Made by a program: the position numbers and the translations under genes
The notes under the pieces: model-generated
Seen by the model: the letters and a program-made list of their open reading frames with translations, nothing else
Told to the model about the DNA's origin: nothing
The model's database searches: none
Assembly: GCA_001600415.1 (NCBI GenBank)
Contig: BCJX01000006.1
Span: 177,983 to 241,982, forward strand
DNA: 64,000 nucleotides
From: Pascua guehoae
Lineage: Eukaryota > Basidiomycota > Tremellomycetes > Trichosporonales > Trichosporonaceae
Direction of reading: 5' to 3'
In this document: piece by piece, positions 1-9,382 of the stretch
Position numbering within the stretch: the first letter of the stretch is position 1
Layout: the number at the start of each line of letters is the position of its first letter

Positions 1-657
1 AACAACACCCGCACGAGCCCCCAACCGGCCGTACTCACCAATAACATACAAGCTCATGCCGACAATCGCGAGCTCGGAGCTGATCCCAAACCGGTCCTGG
101 ATCCCGCTCACGGTGGCCGCATACGCCGAGGACGCAAACGAGATACACAGGGTGGAAATGGCGACGACGACGGTGACCATCCAGCGGTACCAGTTTGCCC
201 AGTTGTAGGGGTTTGCAGGCTCGGCGGGCAGCCAGTCGACGAGGTAGGGGTCGTCCTCTGTGCCCGTCCCGGGGTAGGGGTTTGTGTATCCGTCGTCGCC
301 CGAGTCGAGGTGCGCGCCGCGGGGCGCAGAGAGGATGCGCTGGAGGGGCGCGGCGGGCGAGGTCACGGGCTCGAGGGAGCGGAGGCGGGTGATGGCGATG
401 CCTTGGCCTTGGCCCTGGGCCGTCCGCGCGCGCGCAATGTGGAAAAAGTCGAGCTTGTCGTCGGCGTCGGCGGCGGGGGTGTAGGGGGTCTTCTCAGTCT
501 TCGACGACGAGGGCCACTTGGAGTGCGCTGCCGGCTCCTTGCCGACTTCGAGGGTGGCGGGATCGCGCGCCAGTGTCGGCGCGGCGTCGAGGCGCGACAC
601 GGCCGTAGACGTGCTCGACATGGTGGGCGTGGCGCTGAGGGGCACGGCGTCGGACAT
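1..657 (-). CDS. MFS multidrug/polyamine-type transporter, 5' part (continues beyond window start)
   Basis: The reading frame starts at the ATG complementary to 655-657 and runs toward position 1. A long hydrophilic, Ser/Thr/Pro-rich N-terminus of about 165 residues comes first. It is followed by the NPYNWANWYRW motif typical of fungal DHA1-family drug:H+ antiporters (TPO/FLU1 group), and then by the first hydrophobic helix. A donor GTGAGT lies at 33-38, so the first exon is 39-657; the other helices lie outside the window. Such proteins export drugs or polyamines at the plasma membrane. The substrate cannot be told from this fragment. The family call rests on the N-terminal motif and first helix only. 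Confidence 0.75.
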   Translation of the reverse strand, partial: MSDAVPLSATPTMSSTSTAVSRLDAAPTLARDPATLEVGKEPAAHSKWPSSSKTEKTPYTPAADADDKLDFFHIARARTAQGQGQGIAITRLRSLEPVTSPAAPLQRILSAPRGAHLDSGDDGYTNPYPGTGTEDDPYLVDWLPAEPANPYNWANWYRWMVTVVVAISTLCISFASSAYAATVSGIQDRFGISSELAIVGMSLYVIGEYGRLGARAGVV

Positions 658-1747
658 GTCTGTCACTGTCGCTTGCACGTAGGTAAAGGTCAGGAGGATG
701 AGTACAGTTCCAAGTTCAAGTTTGCAGGTTTGCGCACCAGAGACCGCTTTTGGCCTTTCCAAGTCATTTATTCCTAGCATCGGAAAATCCTTCAGAGCAA
801 TGTCTCGTCATGGCAAGGGGTGGCAGCATGGCGCGGCATTCAAAATATCGACCTGTTTGGACAAATAACCGTCGGCCTTGGCCGAAAAATCCATCAGCAT
901 CTAGCTCCGGCCGGGGCCGGGTGGCGGTGGCCCTCTGAGGATGACAGGGATGGCAGGGCGGGCCAAATGACAAGACGGCCGTATCGCACTTTCACCCCCT
1001 TTCCACCACCAGTCTGGCGCTCCACAGCTCGGCATGTGTGCGGACATGGCCGAATGCCGCTGTCACTGGCCCAGGCATGGACGGTACGCTCCAGCCACCA
1101 CCCAAACGCCGCCGGCCGCCAGGTGTGGAATGGGTAGAGCACATGTGCACCGCAGGGTCGGCAGGGCACTCTTTCCTCGTCAGCCACCCGCACGAGCTCG
1201 CCCATGTGTCCATGATCGCCGCCGCGGGCGATGCGGTGACATGCTCGGGAAATTTGGTGCTAAATAAAGACGGACAAGAGTGCGAGCACCGTATGCGAGA
1301 GCCGTCCTGTTGCCAAAAGGAATGACATCGGTCAAAATTGCTTGCATTGGAGGAGACGCCCCGTGTCCGTGTTAAGCAGGCGGAGCATTCTGTTCTCCGG
1401 TCGACATTGGTTTCCCCGGACGGCGACTCTGGACGGCCAACGACCACCTGCTACCAGAGGCAAGCGCATTCATTCCTGCAAGGGCTACCAGCTACCAGGC
1501 TACTGTAGGCCAAGAACAGCTCCGTTACCACTTCATCGCACAGACATGAAAATACCATTTCGTCAACGACTTCAGATGGACCATAGAGGCAGGCTCGAGT
1601 CGATTCTGCTACAACGAAAACAAATCAAGAAGGTACACCAGACATGACACCAGAGAGGGGAGAGACACGACACAGGACAGGACAAGAATGGAACAAGACT
1701 GCGCGTCTCCCTGCGGGCTGTAGCAGTGGAGAGACATCCTATCGACA
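658..1747. other. Intergenic: MFS upstream region and PDE1 3' flank
   Basis: This stretch holds the promoter side of the transporter and the 3' flank of PDE1. I see no conserved coding segment, RNA gene or strong repeat; the short frames here have no recognisable domains. Confidence 0.5.
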
Positions 1748-3729
1748 TCATATCACTGACGTCAGCGCTGACCGGTACCGCCGGCTGCGACCACCGGCTG
1801 CGACCACGCAGGCCTTGTACTCACACACACGTTCACCGGGCGTGAGCAGGTGAAACTCGACACCGAGATTGTTTTGCGTTTCCAGTTCGTGAAGCTCGCG
1901 CCTGATCAGGTCGCGCGCCGCCAGTCCGCTGATATGAGGGACAAGGAACTCTTTGATATGCGTGATGAATATTTTTAGACCAGCGAGGGGTTTGCTGAGC
2001 GTCAGCCAGGCAGGGCCACTATTGCCACAACTCACTTCTTGGGAGCACCGGGAAGTAACGATGCCAGCGTCCGGAGCTCGTGGAAGATGCCAGGGGGCGA
2101 GACATGGCCAAACATAATGTCGGCCTCGCGCGACGAATCGTACGAGCACTCAATCTGACGGTAAGCACGAGTGGTGGCGCACAGTGGTCCCTCCCTACTC
2201 ACAAAGATGGCCGCCAGTCGGCCCTTGCTAAAGCTCTTGGCTGCATGCTCCCACACGGCGAGATTGAACACGGCCGCCTGGTCTCCTGCAGCCTTGTCGA
2301 CATGCTCCTTGCCTTCGGGACGCCACCCACTCTCAACATCACCAAAGAAGAGAAACTCGCGGCCAATGACGCCGTCCAGAGGCCCGATATCGTCCATCTC
2401 GTCGTCGTCGGGCGGTGTGCTCAGCTTGGTCTGACTCGCCCTGCGCGACGCTGGCGCAGATTCTAACACGGATGGCTCGTATCGCAGGAACGCTGCCGTC
2501 GACGAATAGATGCCCTTGGTCGTGTTCCCATGGGCGACCGGGAAGACGAGGACGCTGATCGGAAGCCCCGGGTGCAGCTGTGAGTAGTTTTTGGAAATGT
2601 GTAGGCTTGATACGTTAGTCGGCCGCATCCACCGCGCAGACGCCTTGACCACTTACGGAGAGAACTTTGCACCGACACCAGGCTGCTCTTCCTCAATCCT
2701 CTTACGTTTCCTCCTCAATTGTGACGGGTCGGGTTCAGCTGCCCACGCAGACAGCTCGGGCCACAGCCCGCCGCCATACGCGCCCGCAAGATTGTCGAGC
2801 GTCTCGCGCGTCGCGTACACTGGGATACGCTTTGGTGTCGGCGCGCAAGCCTCGTTGGACGTGGATGTCGAGGTAGCAGACGAGGGCGTCGTTGCCTGGA
2901 GCGGCCCCGGTGGCTTTGTGTTTGGCCTTGGTGGGATCGATCCAGATAAGAGGATGAGCGACACGGCGTGGTCAAGGTGCGCATGGGTTATGAGGTAGCA
3001 TCTGCGCGGTCAGCTGGGTCGTCGGTCGCGGTAGTCTCACGAGAGGTACGAGAAGATGTATGCCGCCTGGAGAACCGGTGTGTTGTGCGTAGGCGGAAAG
3101 TCTACATCTGGGAACAGGCGATCCGCAGACTGGACCGAGAGATGGCGCATGAGTGCACCAATGCCCGAGCCTGGGTGTGAGTGTTATGTCCTCCCCCAAT
3201 GGGTCGCCTACCTCCTTCCAATGCCAGAATGCCATCTTCCCAATTGCTCCGAAGAGGCTTGACGAGGTAACTGATGTGTCAGCACGAGGGGGTTATGTGG
3301 TAGATAACCAAGCGCAGTCATGTGTCGGATCTGGATGCGGGGGAGCCAAACAGGGCATCATAAGACACCGCACACTCATGATGGAAAGCGTTGGCGCAGA
3401 CACGGCGTCTATCACGCTGCAGATGAACGGGCACGCCGCGAGGTCATCGACGCACATACACAGACACAGAGACAAGTGGCGGGCGTCGGTGTGTCTGGTC
3501 GGGCGAGCTGCATCGTGCCTCTGGTCCTCTTGTCAACTCACCCAGAACAGTCCGTCTCAAACGGCCCGCCGCCGCTTCCTAGGACCACCATCTCAAACGC
3601 AGGCTGTGGGGTGGGGAACGAGCGTTGCGCCGACGCCGACGTGTTCGTGGGCGACATGGTAGAGAGGGCGGGGGATGTTGGGGTCATTGCAATGTCCACC
3701 TGGGACCGTCGTGTGGAACGGGTCGACAT
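1748..3729 (-). CDS. PDE1: Low-affinity cAMP phosphodiesterase, class II (Pde1)
   Basis: Hydrolyses 3',5'-cyclic AMP (also cGMP) to the 5'-nucleotide and so damps PKA signalling in the cytosol. Exon 1 (3542-3729) ends in the class II N-terminal motif FEMVVLGSGGGPFETDCSG. A later exon carries the metal-binding signature THAHLDHAVSLILLSGS, followed by RIPVYATRETLDNL. After these come VFPVAHG, EFLFFGDVES and FHELRTLASLL. The C-terminal exon has FITHIKEFLVPH and LGVEFHLLTPGERV, the usual end of the family. At least seven introns of 45-70 nt were inferred from GTGAGT/GTAAGT donors. The start at 3727-3729 is the first ATG with a plausible leader. The last two coding residues may come from a final splice (intron 1756-1824); spliced or not, the same stop at 1748 is used. 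Confidence 0.9.
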
Positions 3730-4496
3730 TGTGCCGTCGGGTGTCGAGGGCGTCGGTGGATCGAGTGGCGCGAAACGCAGAGCCGACGATGGGCGGTGAT
3801 GGGCTGATGGGGCGGGGGTGGTGATGATGATGGTGGATGGAGGACAGAAGGAGAGAGAGGGAGAGTTGGGGGGGGGAGCGCATACAAAGAAGGTTAAAGA
3901 ATGAGAGGACGGAGGGATCGACAGGATCGTCCCTCTGCCGATCACTCGAGGGTTCAACCTAGGTTCAACCTTGCGGGGGCGGATCCGCGCCGTGGTTGAC
4001 GACAGAGCAAGCAAACGACCCAACACACCCAAACTCTCAAGTCTACTCGACTACTCTGTACGCTCGGTACCTCGACTGTGTCACACTCTGCGTCTGCGTC
4101 CGGGTCTGGTTGGTCCAGCTGATCTGCAAAACCTAGTCCAACAGCGTCGCAGGTGCCTAGGTTTGTCGCCCCCGAGTGGCGGTGTAGCGCGGTTTGGCGG
4201 TGACGCACGCAGGTGTTGTTTAGTGGCAAAGGGGGTGGGTGGGTGGTGGATGGCTAGGTGGCCAGGTGGCTAGGTGGCTCAAATGATCAAGGCAGCAAAT
4301 CAACTGGAACAGACAAGCGCGCGCAGCGGCTGGCAGCTCGGCAGGCTAGCACAAGCACAAAGATGCGGGGCAGAGGCGGGGTTGCGAGCGGGGGAGGTTG
4401 AAGGTGTTGTAGTTCTTGGGGCCGTCGGGGGGCGGCGCGCAGAGGCCCGGCGAGGTGATCTGGGGCGGCGGCGAGGGGCGGTAGTCGGGGGGGGCG

Positions 4497-4562
4497 CGGA
4501 TGGGGATGGGGATGGAGGTGGGGATGGGGATGGGGATGGGGATGGGGATGGGGATGGGGGAT
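4497..4562 (+). repeat. GGGGAT hexamer microsatellite
   Basis: About ten copies of GGGGAT with a few variant units (GGAGGT). Four or more G4 runs in series on one strand make this a candidate G-quadruplex. It lies about 0.8 kb upstream of the PDE1 start. Confidence 0.85.
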
Positions 4563-5463
4563 GTGGGTGGAGGAGGGGCACGGGACCGACTTGATTACGA
4601 CTAAGGCACGGTGACCGCAACCGAGAGCGCGCATCACCTGCTGGCCATCTGCACCTGACATCACACAGGCCACAGGCCAGAGGGCTTGCACTGGGTGGTG
4701 GCGGTTCCTCGCGGATCCGCTATCCGCGGCGAACTGGCAAATGTGGCACAGAGGGGCGAGTCTACTGAAGCTTTATGACGGCATTGCCATCTGGCGGCAA
4801 CAGCGGCAAAGATTGGGTCTGGCGGCTTTGTCGGCCCCCCCCCCCCCTGGCAAATTGGTAGCCATTTTTTTGATTCCGCGATTTTTTGGTCCCTGGCCCT
4901 GCAAGGCTTTGCTTGGCATGCCCCGCAGGCGTGCACGGTGCACCAAATGTGGCATGTGCCAGGCAGCCCGTGCCAGCTGTGACCCCCAGGTTCTGCCAAA
5001 ATACCCCACAACACGCGCGAAGACGACAACAAGGCCTTTACCCGGCAGCTCGGCGCGACTGAAACGATAGATGGTGTTGGTGGTCTGATCGGCCTCTAGT
5101 AGTGGCTTCTCTATTATATATGTTTGGGATGGAAGAATGTATACCCAAAGAGCTAGAGAGGGAGGGATGCCCAGTTGCGTCTCTTGGTCTGTTTCCCGGG
5201 GCATACTAGTTGTCTTTGGTCTGTGCCATGGTATCCCTCGGCACATGTCGCCCTTGTTGGCCACTTTGGGGGGCCCTTTCGAGGTCACACGAGGACGAGG
5301 ACGGCCCGTGTACCCGTGTACGCGTGGGCGTGCATGTTCCGATCGTGTGGCCGTGTGCTTTTGCCTCCATGCCTCTTTTGCCTCGCTCGCATGGCTCGCC
5401 CTCTGCGCCCTCGAGCTAGCCGCTGTCAGCTGTCGTCGACGAGTCTACCACGCTTGACAACGA

Positions 5464-5503
5464 CTTAAAAAGGGCACAGTAGTGCCTTGCATCTTGCATC
5501 TTG
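5464..5503 (+). promoter_or_regulatory. Possible core promoter with a TATA-like box and duplicated TCTTGCA element
   Basis: CTTAAAAAGGG is followed about 15 nt later by the 18-mer CTTGCATCTTGCATCTTG and then a pyrimidine-rich run. The identical 18-mer recurs at 17729-17746, upstream of the phospholipase D-like gene. The arrangement suggests a transcription start or 5' leader reading rightward. The next recognisable gene is about 1 kb away, so its target is uncertain. Confidence 0.35.
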
Positions 5504-5803
5504 TCTCCACACTCTACTCTTCAACGTCGTGTGCAAGACATAACTCTGTGTCTTCACTACCATGCCGGCATACTCTCTGGACAACCACTGATCGCGAGCA
5601 CAGCCGCGGCAGTCGTCCACTGAGCTACTGTACGTATCCGTCTGCACCACCTCTGCTCACTGTTCAGAACTGCGTCGTCGTCGTCGTCGTCGTCGTCGTC
5701 TCCGCACTGAACATCCCTGTACCCCCTTCCCTCCCTCCCCCTCCACCCTCATACTCCCTTTCATCCTCTCTCCCCCGACCACTACATTACACTACACTAC
5801 ATC

Positions 5804-5805
<2 letters not shown>

Positions 5806-5837
<32 letters not shown>

Positions 5838-5898
5838 NTCCCCCCCCCCCCCCCCCCCCCCAANACCCCNNCCCCCCCCCCCCCCCCCCCCCCCCCCC
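5806..5898. repeat. Poly-C tract with ambiguous bases
   Basis: More than 80 nearly uninterrupted C residues with several N calls. The base calls show that sequencing or assembly failed to resolve the homopolymer, so its true length is unknown. Confidence 0.9.
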
Positions 5899-6456
5899 TT
5901 TTCTCCCCTCCGAATTAATCGTTCCCACTCTGCAAGTGGGTGGTGAACGGCCTCTCGGAGGAAGATTACGGCCGGCACGGCGTCTTACCTCTAATTCGAC
6001 CCGTGCCGCGCCCGGTCAATCGGCCACGCCTCGTTCAGAACGGGCGCGACCCACGCGAACCGGGGAACATTTGTATTTATATAGTGGTCTGCATGTGATG
6101 CAACGTACAGGTGTATGCAAGTGGAGGCATTGAGCCTTGAGTAAAGGAGGCATTGGACATTTTGTTGCGGGGCAGCTGCATGTGGTGAGCGTCGACCAAA
6201 GAAAAGGTTGACGTGGTTGGCATGCTTTGACAAGAAGGAAGGCGTAGTTGTGTGGGTGAAACGCCATCTGTCCTGAAACGAGATCGCGGTATTAGGCGCC
6301 CGGAAGCAAATACCAGACCCAGCGTGCCTAAAACCCTACATTGTCGCTGAAAAAGTCGGGCCTGCCACTACCACCAGCTGCAATATCCAAAGTTCAGTCA
6401 CAACGAATACAACCTCTCCACCCACCTACACCCCACCCACCTCACCTGCACACGCC

Positions 6457-8095
6457 ATGCTCGCCGGCCCCGCCAACCCGTTCCGCCTGCTCGCGAGCGC
6501 GAGCCGACGCGCGATGCACACGACGACGCGCGTGCGCCAGTCCAACGCCAACGAGGTCACGTCCGACTGGCTCGCGCGGCTCACGTCGCAGCCGGCCGCG
6601 ACGGCGACGGACAAGAATGAGGCCGCGCGCGGGATGATTGGGAGCGTGGGGATGCGGGATATGACGGTCGATGATGGGCGCAAGGAGTTTAAGGCGAACA
6701 AGGTGGGTTTCAGTTTGGGGGGGTAGAGGAGGGGGTGCCGCTACAAGGTAGTTAGGAGGGGGGCGGATGAGGGTGGAAAGAGTCGTGAGGGATCAAGGAC
6801 AGGTTGGGAGACGAGCCGGTTCGAGAGGGAGGACAGGAATGGAAGGGAGGAGGGAGGCGAGAGAGGGGAGGCGAGAGGATAGGAGAGGAGGTTACAAGAG
6901 CCAAGCTCTAAAGAGGGTATGATCTGGCCCTTGGTGGGAGGCGGAACTGTCGCTCCTTCTCTCTCGTTTGGAGGTCTACACGGCCCCCCGTCGCTGCGAC
7001 AGTCTACGAGATAATCTCGCGCCCACGGTCTGCGAGATAGTCTCGAGCCCGAGGTCTACGAAACAATCTCGCAATGGCGTTGTGATATCCTCTTCTTGGC
7101 GGTACACGTGATAAGCCCCAGGTTCACGGGTGCAGCAGTGTACTCTGCTGTCTGCGCGGCGTGAATGGGACAAGGGCGTTGAAGGTGTTTTGCAACCGTG
7201 GTCCTGGGTACTGAAGCTGTTTTGCGACCGTGGTCCTGGGTACTGTGTGCTCTGTGTCCTCGGCTCCATGGCTTGAAGCTGTTCTGTGCCGTTTACTCAA
7301 GTGCATAGACCTTTGCATTCAAAGTCGTTTGGCAGCCTGCAGTTCGGGGAGCTGCCCAGAAGGGTTGGCAGTGGGCAAGCGTAGTTGGGCGGGGATACTG
7401 GGCGAAGCTGGAGGGGGTGCTGGATACTGGGCGAGGCTGGCTTGCTCGGATGTCCTTGGACCTTGGGAGCCGTCGCTGCTGCAGGTCCAGCCGTGCCATT
7501 GTTTCCCATCTTCGCCTGGCGGGAATCGGGCTATCACTCGTGTTTCCAGCTTCATGGTTTCCAGCTTCATGGCTCTGTCACTTCTGTTTCCAGCATCATT
7601 CGTTGGGTTTCCAGCATCAATCCGCCATGTCCCAGCCCTGCGACTCTCCTCCCACAGAGATATAGGTTGTCCCTTGTGCATTCGTCTCCTCTTGAGCCGT
7701 CACCCCATCCACCCCGCCCCCCGACCTCTTACCCCCCACAAGCTAACCCCCAGCTCACCCCTCCCCACACCTACACCCCCACCTCGCTCTTCGGCGCCAA
7801 ACGCCCCAACCCGCGCCCCTCGCAAATGGGCCCCGGTGCGCGCGTCGCCAAGCGCATCGACCCGTTCCTCCTGCGCGGCGTCAACCCGATCGACCACGCC
7901 GCCAACCCCCTCATGGCGTTTGCGTTTCTCAACAATCTCGGTAAGGTCCGCACGCGCGCCGAGACGGGCCTCTCGCGCAAGTCGCAGCGGCGCGTGGGGA
8001 AAATGGTCCGCCGCGCGCGCGCCATGGGGATTATTCCGCGCTGGGCGAGTATCCCGCGTGTCGGTGGGCTCGGGCACAGGGATTGGGAGCTTTAG
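6457..8095 (+). CDS. Mitochondrial small-subunit ribosomal protein bS18m
   Basis: Component of the mitoribosomal 30S-like subunit. Exon 1 (6457-6702) encodes a start rich in Arg/Ala/Ser, consistent with a mitochondrial presequence. Exon 2 (7754-8095) holds the S18 core: RIDPFLLRGVNPIDH, a segment ending LNNLGKVRTRAETGL, then SRKSQRRVGKMVRRARAMG. The splice is phase 0: donor AAG|GTGGGT, and acceptor CCCCAG|CTC preceded by CTAAC. The product would be 195 residues, normal for fungal Rsm18-type proteins with a long N-terminus. The intron is 1051 nt, very long for this genome, and carries repeats. The core is unambiguous; exon 1 assignment is slightly less sure because of the long intron. Confidence 0.87.
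6990..7250. repeat. Imperfect short repeats inside the bS18m intron
   Basis: Three 25-30 nt units beginning GTCTACGAGATAATCTCG / GTCTGCGAGATAGTCTCG / GTCTACGAAACAATCTCG lie at 6993-7075. The first holds the palindrome CGAGATAATCTCG. A second pair of units around ACCGTGGTCCTGGGTACTG is at 7196-7245, spaced about 36 nt apart. Confidence 0.75.
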
Positions 8096-8267
8096 GGTGT
8101 AGTGGGGATGCATGACTTCTCAGGGTTGGGCTGGTGAGGTGGGCCGCGAGTGGTTGGGGGTGGGAGAGGAGGCGGAGAGGGGGGATGTTGGTGGAGAGGG
8201 GGATGGTGGTGGTGCAGAGGCAAAGGTGTGTGGGTTCAGCTCCAGATAAAGTACTGATGGTGTGTCT

Positions 8268-8335
8268 TGACTGGTACGTCTTGACTGGTACGTCTTGACT
8301 GGTACGTCTTGACTGGTCCGTCTTGACTGGCACGT
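8268..8335. repeat. Tandem 15-nt repeat
   Basis: Four to five copies of GTACGTCTTGACTGG with single-base variants (GTCCGTC, GCACGTC). Confidence 0.85.
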
Positions 8336-8649
8336 CTTGATCGGTGGCTGCGTAAGAGTGAAAAGGACTGTCCATTGATCCCTGGGCGATGAACGTTTCC
8401 ACCCCGTGCTGCGGTCTTGTTACTCAGTCTGATCCGTAACAGGCAGAGGCGATGAGGGTTCTTGAAAGCCCGAGGCAACGAGGACACCGGGGGGGGGGAG
8501 CACGACGAGGGCGGCGAAGATGGGGGAAAGTGGACAGCGGGGATGAGGGAAACCAAGACGAATAATGCCCAGTGGGCACCCGACATGAAGCAATGTGGAC
8601 AGGCCTGGGTAGACTGACTGGCGAGGGGTAAACTGACCAGAGGGGTGGA

Positions 8650-8840
8650 CTGGCCAGATGGCAGGCCGGAAGGCAGGCCAGATGGCAGGCCAGAAGGCAG
8701 GCTAGATATGACAGGTTGGATGGTGGCTGGCTGGATGTGGCAGGCCAGAGGGTGGTGGCCGGCTAGATGTGGCAGCCCTGTGCCAGGCCAGAGGGTGGGT
8801 AGAAAGGCCAGAGGGTGGACAGGCCAGACGAGGCCAGACC
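8650..8840. repeat. Degenerate GGCAGGCCAGA tandem repeats
   Basis: Successive units such as GATGGCAGGCC, GAAGGCAGGCC and CAGAGGGTGG form an imperfect array of 12-22 nt periodicity. Confidence 0.6.
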
Positions 8841-9382
8841 TCACGAGATTGTGCGAGAACACGAGTACACCGTCTTTGGACACATCCGGGCCACCAGAGT
8901 GGCTCTTAATCCCCAGGTCAGTCAGAGATCACAGTGCACACAGTCTGTGGACACATCAGCGCCACCAGAACGCTTCTCAAAATCAAGGTGAGCGCCAGAG
9001 ATCAGACTGCACACACCGACAGGATCATGGACACATGCATAACACGCATAACATGCTCCGAGAGCGGACAGGCTCGCGGCCCGACTTGGGCCACGCGCCC
9101 GTGCTGCTCGTGGTATCTTTGGCCGTACGACGGCGGTCTAGGACTCTGTTCTCTACTTGCTACTACAGTCTCAGTCTCAGCGGTGTCGTCTGGGATGGTG
9201 TACGGGCATGACTCGCGGAGCTCACGCCGCGCACGCTTGGGCGGTCCATCCGTAGCTGCGCCTTGCACCCCAGCCTGGCCCAGGTAGGCCCAGCTCGGTC
9301 CAGCTTGGCCCAGCTTGACCCAGGACACGCCCAGCCTGCCCAGCCCACCCAGCCCACCCAGCCTGGCCCGGACACACCCAGG

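Larger units (their letters stand above)
3730..6456. other. Long repeat-rich intergenic spacer between divergent PDE1 and bS18m genes
   Basis: About 2.7 kb with no convincing gene. It contains a GGGGAT hexamer array (near 4497-4562), a C run (near 4832-4848), a promoter-like stretch with TTAAAA at 5465-5470, a GTC trinucleotide run (near 5673-5700) and a long poly-C tract with ambiguous bases (5806-5898). Short open frames on both strands lack known domains. The segment at 5935-6110 has an odd dense GC-rich reading frame, but I cannot assign it. Confidence 0.5.
8096..9382. other. Repeat-rich intergenic region between convergent bS18m and AUR1 genes
   Basis: No gene is evident. Three tandem-repeat blocks are visible: 15-nt units at about 8268-8335, GGCAGGCCAGAT-type units at about 8655-8840, and CCCAGCCTGGCC-type units at about 9275-9375 abutting the AUR1 stop. 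Confidence 0.6.

Noticed and set aside
4287..4691. His/Pro repeat protein on the minus strand
   Set aside because: Its repeat is the translation of the GGGGAT microsatellite; there is no start context or conservation.
5482..5978. Frames with poly-Pro or poly-Gly around 5800
   Set aside because: These come from the poly-C tract with N bases, so they have no coding meaning.
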